Of a DNA stretch of 34,473 bases, positions 16,684-24,989 are shown in pieces. The notes beneath the pieces were generated by a model that did no database searches, had not been told where the DNA came from, and saw only the letters and a program-made list of their open reading frames with translations. This DNA is from Blastococcus sp. CT_GayMR20 (GTDB lineage: Bacteria > Actinomycetota > Actinomycetes > Mycobacteriales > Geodermatophilaceae). Positions within the stretch are counted from its first letter, which is position 1, and every line of letters begins with the position of its first letter. Position numbers and translations under genes: made by a program. The stretch covers positions 1 to 34,473 of the forward strand of contig NZ_SPQM01000043.1 of the NCBI RefSeq assembly GCF_004570345.1, given 5' to 3'.

Positions 16684-16735
16684 GCCGCCAGTCTGCCGTG
16701 GCGGGCCCCGGGTTCCGGCCTCGGCACGTACCGGT

Positions 16736-17296
16736 TCACCCCACCGGGGAGGCGGCGACCGGCTCGCGGGCCGGGGCGGTGGGCGCCGAGCCCAGCCGCG
16801 CACCCTCGACGTCCAGGTCCGGCAGCGCGCGGTCCAACCAGCGCGGGAGCCACCAGGCCGACCGGCCGAGCAGCGCCAGGACGGCGGGCACGAGCGTCAT
16901 GCGCACGAGGAAGGCGTCGACCAGGATGCCGACGGCCAGGCCGAGCGCGATGGCCTTGACGATGACGTCCTCGATCGTCACGAAGCTGGCGAAGACCGAG
17001 AACATGATCAGCGCGGCGGCGACGACCACGCGTGCCGCGTGCCGGGCGCCGGTCACGACGGCCTCGCGGGGTGCCGCCCCGTGCACGTACTCCTCGCGCA
17101 TGCGGGAGACGAGGAAGACCTCGTAGTCCATGGCGAGCCCGAAGAGGACCGCCATCAGGATGACGGGCAGGAAGCTGATCACCGGCCCCGTCGCGGACAC
17201 CCCGAGGAGGTCGCCGAACCAGCCCCGCTGGAAGACGGCGACCACGGCGCCGAACGAGGCGCCGACCGACAGCAGGAACCCGACGGCGGCCTTGAT
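16736..17296 (-). CDS. MMPL family transporter, C-terminal fragment running into the palindrome junction
   Basis: C-terminal 186 residues of an RND-superfamily MMPL permease (full length about 700-750), which exports lipids or drugs using proton motive force. The segment LFGLAMDYEVFLVSRMREEY carries the Asp-Tyr proton-relay pair of MmpL proteins; further hydrophobic helices follow before a soluble tail. It includes the 37 codons of the unique spacer, so native sequence extends up to the TGATCA at 17293-17298. There the sequence switches to the reverse complement of the gene's own 3' part. An apparent ATG at 17344 gives 15-17 nonsense residues read antisense to the right arm and is not a real start. 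Some 500 upstream codons are missing because of the junction. Confidence 0.88.
   Translation of the reverse strand: MKAAVGFLLSVGASFGAVVAVFQRGWFGDLLGVSATGPVISFLPVILMAVLFGLAMDYEVFLVSRMREEYVHGAAPREAVVTGARHAARVVVAAALIMFSVFASFVTIEDVIVKAIALGLAVGILVDAFLVRMTLVPAVLALLGRSAWWLPRWLDRALPDLDVEGARLGSAPTAPAREPVAASPVG
17182..17292 (-). other. Unique 111-bp spacer at the palindrome centre, internal MMPL coding sequence
   Basis: This is the only single-copy DNA in the window. On the minus strand it supplies 37 codons, continuous in frame with the MMPL C-terminal coding sequence of the left arm. They include a hydrophobic stretch (GFLLSVGASFGAVVAVF) followed by GWFGDLLGVSATGP, as expected just before the conserved MDYEVFL segment of MMPL permeases. 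The spacer is therefore ordinary gene interior. It is flanked on both sides by the self-complementary hexamer TGATCA. Confidence 0.9.
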
Positions 17297-17738
17297 CAGC
17301 TTCCTGCCCGTCATCCTGATGGCGGTCCTCTTCGGGCTCGCCATGGACTACGAGGTCTTCCTCGTCTCCCGCATGCGCGAGGAGTACGTGCACGGGGCGG
17401 CACCCCGCGAGGCCGTCGTGACCGGCGCCCGGCACGCGGCACGCGTGGTCGTCGCCGCCGCGCTGATCATGTTCTCGGTCTTCGCCAGCTTCGTGACGAT
17501 CGAGGACGTCATCGTCAAGGCCATCGCGCTCGGCCTGGCCGTCGGCATCCTGGTCGACGCCTTCCTCGTGCGCATGACGCTCGTGCCCGCCGTCCTGGCG
17601 CTGCTCGGCCGGTCGGCCTGGTGGCTCCCGCGCTGGTTGGACCGCGCGCTGCCGGACCTGGACGTCGAGGGTGCGCGGCTGGGCTCGGCGCCCACCGCCC
17701 CGGCCCGCGAGCCGGTCGCCGCCTCCCCGGTGGGGTGA
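17295..17738 (+). CDS. MMPL family transporter, shorter C-terminal fragment (right arm)
   Basis: 147 residues beginning ISFLPVILMAVLFGLAMDYE, identical to the left-arm fragment but lacking the 37 spacer codons, because the spacer is read here on its non-coding strand. An ATG at 17130 opens an in-frame reading through the spacer, but its first 55 residues are antisense nonsense (rich in Pro, Thr, Arg). This copy could not produce a normal transporter. The stop is at 17736-17738, 52 bp before the Pro-rich membrane gene. Confidence 0.85.
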   Translation: MSFLPVILMAVLFGLAMDYEVFLVSRMREEYVHGAAPREAVVTGARHAARVVVAAALIMFSVFASFVTIEDVIVKAIALGLAVGILVDAFLVRMTLVPAVLALLGRSAWWLPRWLDRALPDLDVEGARLGSAPTAPAREPVAASPVG

Positions 17739-17790
17739 ACCGGTACGTGCCGAGGCCGGAACCCGGGGCCCGCCACGGCAGACTGGCGGC

Positions 17791-18390
17791 ATGAACGCGG
17801 AGCAGGACTGGGACGCCTATCCGCCCGGCGCGTACGTGCCGCCGCAGGCCTACGGCCCACCGCCTGGATACGGCCCACCGCCCGTATACGGCCCTCCCCC
17901 GGGCTACGGCCCGCCCCCCGCTCACGGACCGCTGCCCGGCTACGGGGCGGTGGCCCCGTGGAACCTGCCGGCGGTTGTCACCACCTGGCCGTACGGACCG
18001 GGCCGGCCGGGTGTCGCCACCGCGGCGATCGTGCTCGGCTTCGTCACCGGCGGTCTCACCGCGCTCGGGTCGCTCTTCTTCCTCTACGCGGCGGCCTCGG
18101 GAGACGCGGACCCCGCCACCAGCGTGCTCATGCTGGGCCTGCTGTGCGCCGCCGGACTCATCGGCGGCTCCGTCGTGCTCTCGCGCCAGGACTCGCCCAC
18201 GGTGCTCTTCGCCGCGGCCGTGGCGACCGTCAGCGTGCTCCTTCTCGCTCTGCTCACCGGAGCCGCGACCCTGGACGGCGTGGACATGCTGGGCCTCGGG
18301 TTGTTCGTCGCCTTCGCGCTCGTCCTCCCCGTCCTCACCGCCGTCTTCGCCCGCCTGCCGAGGGTGCGGGGCTGGGCCGCGGACGGCTGA
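17791..18390 (+). CDS. Pro/Tyr-rich four-helix membrane protein, right-arm copy
   Basis: Identical 199-residue protein: disordered YGPPPGYGPPP head and four C-terminal hydrophobic helices, family and function not recognised. The start is ATG 17791. In this arm the upstream MMPL sequence is the shorter fragment, so any read-through transcription would begin at or beyond the palindrome centre. Confidence 0.8.
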   Translation: MNAEQDWDAYPPGAYVPPQAYGPPPGYGPPPVYGPPPGYGPPPAHGPLPGYGAVAPWNLPAVVTTWPYGPGRPGVATAAIVLGFVTGGLTALGSLFFLYAAASGDADPATSVLMLGLLCAAGLIGGSVVLSRQDSPTVLFAAAVATVSVLLLALLTGAATLDGVDMLGLGLFVAFALVLPVLTAVFARLPRVRGWAADG

Positions 18391-18395
18391 CCTGG

Positions 18396-19298
18396 TCAGG
18401 CAGGGTGCAGCCGGCGGCGGCGCTCCTTGTCGCGGTACATCGCGTCGTCGGCCTCGCGGACCACGCGCTCGTAGACGTTCCCCGGGTCCTCGCCGCCGGA
18501 CACCGCGCCGATGCCGATGCTCAGGCCCACCCGGATCGGGTTCCCGCTCAGCGACAGCGGCTCGGTGACGGCCGTGCGCAACCGGTCGGCCAGGATCACG
18601 GCGTCGGCGGGCTCGGTGTTCTCGCAGACGATGCTGAACTCGTCGCCGCCCAGCCGTGCCGCGGTGTCGCTGGCGCGCAGCACCGAGCGGAGCCGCTCGG
18701 CGAACGTCACGAGCACGAGGTCGCCGGTCGGGTGACCGAGCTCGTCGTTGATCGCCTTGAAGCCGTCGAGGTCGGCGATGAGCACGCAGGTCGGGGTGTT
18801 CTCCCGGCGGCCGCGCTCCAGGGCGTGCCAGAGCCGGTCATGGAACAGCAGCCGGTTCGGCAGCCCGGTCAGCGGGTCGTGCAGCGAGCGGTGGACCAGC
18901 TGCGCCTCGAGCGCCTTCCGCTCGGTGATGTCCTCCACGATCATCACCAGGTGCGCGGCCTGCCCGTCCGGCGTCGCCGCGACCCACGAGGCGGTCACCT
19001 GGACCGGGAGCTCGGTGCCGTCGGGCTGCAGCAGGCGGGTCTCGTGCCGCATCGGCCGGGTCGGCGTCGCGACGAGCGAGGCGTGCGCGTCGTTGGCGGC
19101 GGACCTCAGCTCGCGGGGGATGTGCTCGAGGACGGAGCGCCCGTACAGCTCCTCGACGGTGCTCGCGAGCATCGAGCACAGCGCCGGGTTGGCGTCCACG
19201 AGGAAGCCGTCGGGCGTGGTGAGGGCGACCCCCATCGGCGCGTTGGCGAACGCGCTGCGCCGGTCGGCGGGGGGCAACGGGTCGACCATCTCGATCAC
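18396..19298 (-). CDS. PAS-GGDEF diguanylate cyclase, right-arm copy
   Basis: Identical 300-residue c-di-GMP synthase with an intact GGDEF and an intact RASD inhibitory site. GTG start at 19298-19296, five bases after the AGGAGGT site (19304-19310 on the complementary strand). Tail to tail with the Pro-rich membrane gene (5 bp apart) and divergent from the HMG-CoA lyase-like gene. Confidence 0.92.
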   Translation of the reverse strand: MIEMVDPLPPADRRSAFANAPMGVALTTPDGFLVDANPALCSMLASTVEELYGRSVLEHIPRELRSAANDAHASLVATPTRPMRHETRLLQPDGTELPVQVTASWVAATPDGQAAHLVMIVEDITERKALEAQLVHRSLHDPLTGLPNRLLFHDRLWHALERGRRENTPTCVLIADLDGFKAINDELGHPTGDLVLVTFAERLRSVLRASDTAARLGGDEFSIVCENTEPADAVILADRLRTAVTEPLSLSGNPIRVGLSIGIGAVSGGEDPGNVYERVVREADDAMYRDKERRRRLHPA

Positions 19299-19465
19299 TC
19301 CCCACCTCCTGTCCGCCCTCATCTTGCGGGACCAGTACCCCCAAACGCGCTGGACACGTCACGGGACCCCGCCCGGGTCGCCCCGATGGGGGACCGGGAT
19401 CAGGGGGAGGATGCGGGAGGGGTCCGACAGAACCGGGCGGATCCCGGGACCGAGGAGGTACTGGC

Positions 19466-20401
19466 GTGTACGAGTTCGACCTGGTGCTGCCGGCGGAGGT
19501 CGACGTCCGGGAGGTCGGCATGCGCGACGGCCTCCAGCTGGAGGCGCCGGTCCCCCTGTCGGCCAAGCTGGAGATGCTCGAGGCGCTGGTGGCGACCGGG
19601 GTGCGCCGTATCGAGGCGACGTCCTTCGTCTCCCCCAAGGCCGTGCCCGCCCTCGCCGACGCCGAGCAGGTGGCCGCCGAGCTGTCCCGCTGGGGGGATG
19701 TGCACTGGTCGGCGCTCGTCGCGAACGCGCGGGGCGCCGTGCGGGCCGTCGACGCCGGGGTCGCCAACCTCGAGTACGTCGTGTCCGCCTCCGACGGGCA
19801 CAGCCGCGCCAATGCCGGCCGCCCCACCGCCGAGGCCGTGGCCGCCGTCGGCGCGATCGCCGAGCTCGCCCACGGCGCCGGCGGCTCGCTCGAGGTCATC
19901 ATCGCCACCGCGTGGGACTGCCCCTTCGACGGCCGCACGCCCATCCCCCGCACCGTCGACGTCGCCCGTGCGGCCGTCACCGCCGGCGCCGATCAGCTCT
20001 GCCTCGGGGACACCATCGGGACGACGACGCCGCTGCGGGTCGTGCAGCTCCTCGACGCCGTCCACCGGGCCTGCCCGGGTGCTCCCCTCGGCGTGCACTT
20101 CCACGACACCCGCGGCACCGGGCAGGCCAACGCGCTGGCCGCCGTGCAGGCCGGCGTGACCCAGCTCGACTCCTCGATCGGTGGCCTCGGCGGCTGCCCG
20201 TTCGCACCGGGCGCCAGCGGCAACATCGCCACCGAGGAGCTGGTCTACATGCTGGAGGAGTCCGGCGTCCGCACCGGGATGGACCTCGACGCCCTCCTTG
20301 CGGCCGCGCGGGTCACCGAGCACGCCGTGGGCCACGAGCTGCCCAGCTCGCTCTACCGCGCCGGGGGCCGGTCGGTCCCCCGGTCGCAGGAGGCCCGCTG
20401 A
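19466..20401 (+). CDS. Hydroxymethylglutaryl-CoA lyase family protein, right-arm copy
   Basis: Identical 311-residue DRE-TIM lyase with Arg20-Asp21, His211, His213 and the Cys244 loop. GTG 19466 follows GAGGAGGT at 19452-19459, six bases away. The stop TGA (20399-20401) shares its A with the ATG of the flavin reductase-like gene. Confidence 0.9.
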   Translation: MYEFDLVLPAEVDVREVGMRDGLQLEAPVPLSAKLEMLEALVATGVRRIEATSFVSPKAVPALADAEQVAAELSRWGDVHWSALVANARGAVRAVDAGVANLEYVVSASDGHSRANAGRPTAEAVAAVGAIAELAHGAGGSLEVIIATAWDCPFDGRTPIPRTVDVARAAVTAGADQLCLGDTIGTTTPLRVVQLLDAVHRACPGAPLGVHFHDTRGTGQANALAAVQAGVTQLDSSIGGLGGCPFAPGASGNIATEELVYMLEESGVRTGMDLDALLAAARVTEHAVGHELPSSLYRAGGRSVPRSQEAR

Positions 20402-20898
20402 TGGGGACGCCGCGCATCGTCGACCCCGGCGTCATGCGGGAGGTGCTCGGCCACTTCGCCTCCGGCGTCACCGTGGTCACCGCGGTCACCGACGACGGAC
20501 CGATCGGTTTCACCTGCCAGTCGTTCAGCTCGCTGTCGCTCGACCCGCCGCTGGTCGCGTTCGCGCCGGCCCGCACGTCCCGCACCTGGCCGCAGCTGCG
20601 CGAGATCCGCCGGTTCTGCGTGAACGTGCTGGCGGAGGGCCAGGACGACGTGTCGCAGAACTTCGCCCGCTCCGTCGACGACAAGTTCGACGGCGTGCCC
20701 TGGCAGCCCAGCCCGCACGGGGCGCCGATCCTCGAGGACGTCGTGGCCTGGATCGACGGCGAGCTGTGGGCCGAGTACGACGGCGGCGACCACACGATCG
20801 TCGTCGCCCGCGTCCTGGATCTCGGCGCCCATCCCGACCGGCGTCCGCTGCTCTACCACCGGGGCGCCTACGGCCTGCTGCACCGCAGCGAGGCGTAG
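20401..20898 (+). CDS. Flavin reductase-like (FMN-binding) protein, right-arm copy
   Basis: Identical 165-residue FMN-binding reductase. ATG 20401-20403 overlaps the lyase stop as TGATG, with CAGGAGG upstream inside the lyase gene. It ends 4 bp from the stop of the convergent LOV phosphatase. Confidence 0.9.
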   Translation: MGTPRIVDPGVMREVLGHFASGVTVVTAVTDDGPIGFTCQSFSSLSLDPPLVAFAPARTSRTWPQLREIRRFCVNVLAEGQDDVSQNFARSVDDKFDGVPWQPSPHGAPILEDVVAWIDGELWAEYDGGDHTIVVARVLDLGAHPDRRPLLYHRGAYGLLHRSEA

Positions 20899-20902
20899 CC
20901 GG

Positions 20903-23257
20903 TCAGCCGAAGCGGACCGCGATCAGCGCCACGTCGTCCCGGTGGTCGAGCGCCCCGCTCACGGCCGCGTCGCACAGCTCGCCCGGTCCGGCATCGACCG
21001 GGGCCTTCCTCACCCGTTCGCACAACGCGTGGATCCCCTGGTCCAGATCCCGGCCAGGCCGCTCGACGAGGCCGTCGGTGTAGGCGAGCAGCGTCGAGCC
21101 GTCCGGCACCGGCAGGACGACGGACTCGCGGTGCGTGGAGGCGTCCACGCCGACGAGCATCCCGGTGATCTCGCTCAGGATGCGGACACTGCCGTCGGGC
21201 GTGCGCAGCAGCATCGGTGGATGCCCCGCGTTGGCGATGTGCAGCTCCCACGGCGCCCCGTCGCGGACGGGCCGGACGGCGCGCGCGTAGACCATCGTCG
21301 CGAGCGAGGCGACCCGCAGCCCCTGCACCAGGCGGTCGACCCGGGCGAGGACGGTGCCCGGATCGGCGTCCTCGGCGTCCCAGAGGCAGGCGCGCAGGAG
21401 GCCCCGCAGGTGGCCCATGGCGGCAGCGGCCGCCACGTCGTGTCCGACGACGTCACCGACGACCACACCCACCGAGCCGTCGGGCAGCGCCAGCAGGTCG
21501 TAGAAGTCGCCACCGACGTCGGCGGCCGACGACGCGCTGACGTAATGGGCCGCGGACTCGATCCCGGGCACCTCGGGCAGCTCGGGCAGGAGCGAGCGCT
21601 GCAGGGTGTCGGCGACGGTGTGCTCGCGCTGGTACAGGCGGACGTTGTCGATCGCCAGGGCCGCCCTGGCGGCGAGGTCGGAGGCGAGCCCGACGTCGTC
21701 GGAGCCGAACGCCTGCCGGTCGCCGTCCCGGATCAGGGCGATCGCACCGAGCGTGCGACGCCGGGCGACCATGGGCACGGTGAGGACATGAGCGCCGGAG
21801 ATCCGCTCGAACGCCTCGAGCGCGCCGGGATAGGTGAACACGGCAGCGCGGTCCTCGGCGGACAGGTCGTTCATCACCACCGGGCGGGAGCTGGCCATGC
21901 TCCGGCGGCTGGGTGAACCCGGGCCGAGGTGCAGCACGTGCAGTGCGGCGAACTCGGCGAGTTCCTCCTCGCGGCCGTCCCGGTGGCGGGAGGCGAAGTC
22001 GCGGACGTCGCCGTAGTCGTCGAGCAGCGTGACGAACGCCCAGTCGGCCAGGCGGGGGACGTACAGGCCGGCCAGCCGGTCGAGGAGCTCGGCCATGTCC
22101 AGCGTGGCGATCAGCGTGCTCGTGGCCTCGGCCATGAGGGCGAGCCGGGCCTGGGCCTCCTCGGCGCCGGCCCGCGCGTGCTCCGCGTCGGTGCGGGCCT
22201 GCTCGGCGATCGCCCTGGCGAGCTCGGCCTCGTGGCGGGCCGCCTTCTCCGCGGTGAATGCCGCCTCCCGCTCGCGCTCCACCCGGACGCGCTCCGTGAC
22301 GTCGGTCTGGACGCCCACGAAGCTCACGAGCGTCCCGGCACCGTCGAAGACCGGGCTGATCGACAGCTGGTTCCAGAACGCGGTGCCGTCCTTGCGGTAG
22401 TTCAGCAGGGTGGCGGTGACCGTGCGCTCCTCCGCGAGGGCGGCCCGGATCTCCGCGACGGCCGCGGGATCGGTCGCGGGACCCTGCAGGAAGCGGCAGT
22501 TCCGCCCCACCGCCTCCTCGGCCCCGTAGCCGGTGATCCGCGTGAACGACGGGTTGACCCAGATGAGCGGGTTGTCCGGCAGCCGGGGGTCGGTGATGGC
22601 GAACGTGATGTCGGTGGCGATGACGGCCCGCTCGCGGAGGGCCTGCAGGTAGGCCTCGGGGTCCTCCGCCTGCTCGACGGGGTCGAGCTGGAGGAAGACG
22701 ACGAGGGCCAGCGACTGCTCGCTGTCCGCCTGCGACAGCGGGAAGCCGGTCACCCAGAGCAGCTGCTCGTCCGAACCGCCGTCGGTCGCGCGCTGCTGCT
22801 CGGTGCTGGTGCCGGGCGCCATCCGCACGGCCTCCCCGGTGACGGGCCGGCCCTGGGCGACCGCGGACAGGGGACCGCTGCTGCTCGCCAGCGGGCCGCC
22901 GCCGAGGTCGGTGAGCCCGGCCGCCGCACCCCAGGTGTCGACGTCGACGGGCAGGCGGACGTTCCCGGCCAGCTGGACCGCGGCGGTGTTGGCGTAGATG
23001 ACGGTGCTGGCGGCGCGGTCGATGACCAGGACGGCCACGGGGACGTCGGCGAGGACCGCCGGCAGCGTCGCACTGGCTCCCCCGTCGCGGGAGACCGCGG
23101 CGCTGGCGGCTGTCACGATGCCCGCCTGCTGGCCGAGCTCGTCGTCCGCGTCGATCAGGGCCGGCGGCGCAGTCGACGCCGACGCGAGGTCGGCGACGGA
23201 CTCCAGCGCACGCTGCGGTACGGAGGAGGGCGGACGACGGTCGCGCTCGGACGGCAC
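20903..23257 (-). CDS. Blue-light LOV-domain PP2C phosphatase, right-arm copy
   Basis: Identical 784-residue PAS-LOV-GAF-PPM protein with photoactive Cys254 in GRNCRFLQ and all phosphatase metal motifs. GTG start at 23257-23255. If both arms exist in the cell, the gene dosage of this signalling protein would be doubled relative to its unlinked partners. Confidence 0.93.
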   Translation of the reverse strand: MPSERDRRPPSSVPQRALESVADLASASTAPPALIDADDELGQQAGIVTAASAAVSRDGGASATLPAVLADVPVAVLVIDRAASTVIYANTAAVQLAGNVRLPVDVDTWGAAAGLTDLGGGPLASSSGPLSAVAQGRPVTGEAVRMAPGTSTEQQRATDGGSDEQLLWVTGFPLSQADSEQSLALVVFLQLDPVEQAEDPEAYLQALRERAVIATDITFAITDPRLPDNPLIWVNPSFTRITGYGAEEAVGRNCRFLQGPATDPAAVAEIRAALAEERTVTATLLNYRKDGTAFWNQLSISPVFDGAGTLVSFVGVQTDVTERVRVEREREAAFTAEKAARHEAELARAIAEQARTDAEHARAGAEEAQARLALMAEATSTLIATLDMAELLDRLAGLYVPRLADWAFVTLLDDYGDVRDFASRHRDGREEELAEFAALHVLHLGPGSPSRRSMASSRPVVMNDLSAEDRAAVFTYPGALEAFERISGAHVLTVPMVARRRTLGAIALIRDGDRQAFGSDDVGLASDLAARAALAIDNVRLYQREHTVADTLQRSLLPELPEVPGIESAAHYVSASSAADVGGDFYDLLALPDGSVGVVVGDVVGHDVAAAAAMGHLRGLLRACLWDAEDADPGTVLARVDRLVQGLRVASLATMVYARAVRPVRDGAPWELHIANAGHPPMLLRTPDGSVRILSEITGMLVGVDASTHRESVVLPVPDGSTLLAYTDGLVERPGRDLDQGIHALCERVRKAPVDAGPGELCDAAVSGALDHRDDVALIAVRFG

Positions 23258-23264
23258 GCCTGCT

Positions 23265-23270
23265 ATTTAA
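23265..23270 (-). promoter_or_regulatory. Candidate -10 element for leaderless LOV phosphatase, right-arm copy
   Basis: Mirror of 11204-11209: TTAAAT on the minus strand, 7 bases before the GTG start of the phosphatase. Confidence 0.35.
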
Positions 23271-23395
23271 CCGTGCACCGCCTGAGTCGAACCATGATCG
23301 GGCTCGGCAGGGGTGTGGCCCCGGGTCGTCCGGGGAACGGAGGATGCGGCCTGTTCGTCACCCGGGGCGGACCGGACCTGCGAGGAGGGACCGCC

Positions 23396-24121
23396 ATGGG
23401 ACTGCTCGATCGGCTCTTCGGCCGGAACCGTCGGGACGACGCCCACGGCTACGCCTCCCCCTACCAGGAGCCTGCGCGGGCGCCCCGGGAGGCGCTGCCC
23501 GACGAGCAGGCCGTGGCGCGGTACCGGTACCTGCTGCGCACCGCCCCGCCCGAGCAGATCGAGCAGGCGCACACCGAGGCGTTCGCCCAGCTGACGGTCG
23601 ACCAGCGGCAGCAGGTGCTGGCCCAGCTGGCCGCGGCTGTGCCCGCGGGTGAGCGTCCGCGGACCGACGACCCGGAGACGCTGGCCCGCGTGGCCACCCG
23701 GGCGGAGATGCGCCAGCCGGGCACGCTCGAGCGGGCACTCGGCGGCTACGGCCCGGGCTACGGGGCCGGGGGCCCGGGCGGGTACGGCGGCGGTTACCGC
23801 GGTGGCTACGGCGGTGGCTACGGCGGGCCGGGCATGGGCAGCATGATCGGCGGCAGCCTGCTCGGCACCATCGGTGGCCTGGTCATCGGCACGGCGGTCG
23901 CCGATGCGCTGTTCGACACCGGCCTCGGCGACGGCGGCCTGTTCGGGGGCGGTGACGAGGAGGCCTACGCCGAGGGCTACCAGGACGGCGCCGGAGCCGA
24001 CGGCGGGGGCGGCGACTACGGGGGCGACCCGAACGCGGACTTCGCCGGCGGCGCCGACAACGGCTGGGACGGCGGTGGCGGCGACTACGGCGGCGGCGAC
24101 TTCGGTGGCGGGGACTTCTGA
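23396..24121 (+). CDS. Gly-rich protein with glycine-zipper helix, right-arm copy
   Basis: Identical 241-residue protein of unknown function. The start ATG 23396-23398 follows GAGGAGGGA at 23382-23390, a strong ribosome site that rules out the long upstream extension. The GGYG and GGDF repeats and the central Gly-zipper helix are unchanged. Confidence 0.75.
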   Translation: MGLLDRLFGRNRRDDAHGYASPYQEPARAPREALPDEQAVARYRYLLRTAPPEQIEQAHTEAFAQLTVDQRQQVLAQLAAAVPAGERPRTDDPETLARVATRAEMRQPGTLERALGGYGPGYGAGGPGGYGGGYRGGYGGGYGGPGMGSMIGGSLLGTIGGLVIGTAVADALFDTGLGDGGLFGGGDEEAYAEGYQDGAGADGGGGDYGGDPNADFAGGADNGWDGGGGDYGGGDFGGGDF

Positions 24122-24555
24122 GCCGGCGGCCTGCGGCGCAGCAGGAGCAGCCCGAGCACCGGCAGGACGAGCGGGACGAAGTAGTAGCCGCGGCCGTAGG
24201 CCGACCACACCGTCTCGTCGGGGAACGCGGCCGGATCGGCCAGCGAGAGCGTGCCCACCACCAGGACGCCGACCAGTTCCACGGTGATCGCGGCCAGCGC
24301 CGTCCGCCGGCCCCGCCGGCCGCCCCCGACCAGGCCGACGGTCGCGACGGCGTAGACGGCGGCGGCGAACGCGGACAGCAGGTAGGCGACCGGGGCGTCG
24401 GAGAAACGGGTGCTCAGCTGGACCGCCGCGCGCGCCCCGGCGGCCAGCGCGAAGGTGCCGTAGACAGCGACCAGCACCCGGCCGGCGCCGCTGCCGCCCG
24501 GCGCGCCCGCTCCCGTGTCCGTCGCGCGCTCGCCCAGGGCACGGTTCTCACGCAC
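24085..24555 (-). CDS. Four-helix membrane protein, function unknown, right-arm copy
   Basis: Identical 156-residue protein with a Pro-rich basic tail. GTG start at 24555-24553, overlapping the end of the preceding membrane gene by 8 bases; its 3' end overlaps the Gly-rich gene by 37 bases (24085-24121). Confidence 0.72.
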   Translation of the reverse strand: MRENRALGERATDTGAGAPGGSGAGRVLVAVYGTFALAAGARAAVQLSTRFSDAPVAYLLSAFAAAVYAVATVGLVGGGRRGRRTALAAITVELVGVLVVGTLSLADPAAFPDETVWSAYGRGYYFVPLVLPVLGLLLLRRRPPAQKSPPPKSPPP

Positions 24556-24913
24556 CGGTCGCCTCCCACAGCTGCAGCAGGCGCCAGACCATGACGCCGA
24601 CCACGGCGCCGGCCACCGCGAGCACCGTGCCCGCCCAGCGGGTCCGCTCGGTGCGGGCCCAGAGCACGCCCGCCACCGGCACGAGCACCACCCCCACCAC
24701 ATAGCTGACGAAGGTGGCGGTGTCCGGTGGCCGGTCCCCGCCGACCAGGGCGGCAGCCGCGACGGCGGCCTGGACGAGCAGAACCGCCTCGAGCACGGCG
24801 GCGACGACGAGGTGGACCAGACCGATCCGCCGGCGCGCGAGCGTCGACGCGACGCCGAGGACCACCAGCAGGACGGCGACCACGGTGGCCGCCTGGACGA
24901 GGAGGGGCCTCAC
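24548..24913 (-). CDS. Small four-helix integral membrane protein, right-arm copy
   Basis: Identical 121-residue hydrophobic protein, GTG start at 24913-24911, family not recognised. First gene of the overlapping membrane pair. Confidence 0.75.
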   Translation of the reverse strand: MRPLLVQAATVVAVLLVVLGVASTLARRRIGLVHLVVAAVLEAVLLVQAAVAAAALVGGDRPPDTATFVSYVVGVVLVPVAGVLWARTERTRWAGTVLAVAGAVVGVMVWRLLQLWEATGA

Positions 24914-24989
24914 GGGCGCGGGTCGGCGGGCGCGTCGGGAGGCTGCACGGCTCCATCTTCCCGGAGTCCCGGCAGCCGGCCGCCGTGGG

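Larger units (their letters stand above)
1..17181 (+). repeat. Left arm of a 17,181-bp perfect inverted repeat
   Basis: This stretch is the reverse complement of 17293-34473, with position i pairing to 34474-i. The outermost bases match to the last nucleotide of the window (it starts cagcgtgccg and ends cggcacgctg). The inner boundary was compared base by base: pairing holds through A17181/T17293 and fails at C17182/T17292. All coding frames recur at the mirrored positions with identical translations, so I see no divergence. It carries 15 complete or nearly complete genes plus an MMPL gene fragment. Nothing at the ends looks like a transposon terminus or target-site duplication. Confidence 0.97.

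Noticed and set aside
17182..17292. Hairpin telomere or replication dimer junction of a linear replicon
   Set aside because: A resolved telomere junction would be a spacer-free palindrome in non-coding DNA. Here a 111-bp loop encodes the interior of an MMPL gene.
16700..17770. Composite transposon or invertible element at the palindrome centre
   Set aside because: No transposase, recombinase, terminal repeat or target duplication is present at the centre or elsewhere; the boundary is a 6-base palindrome only.
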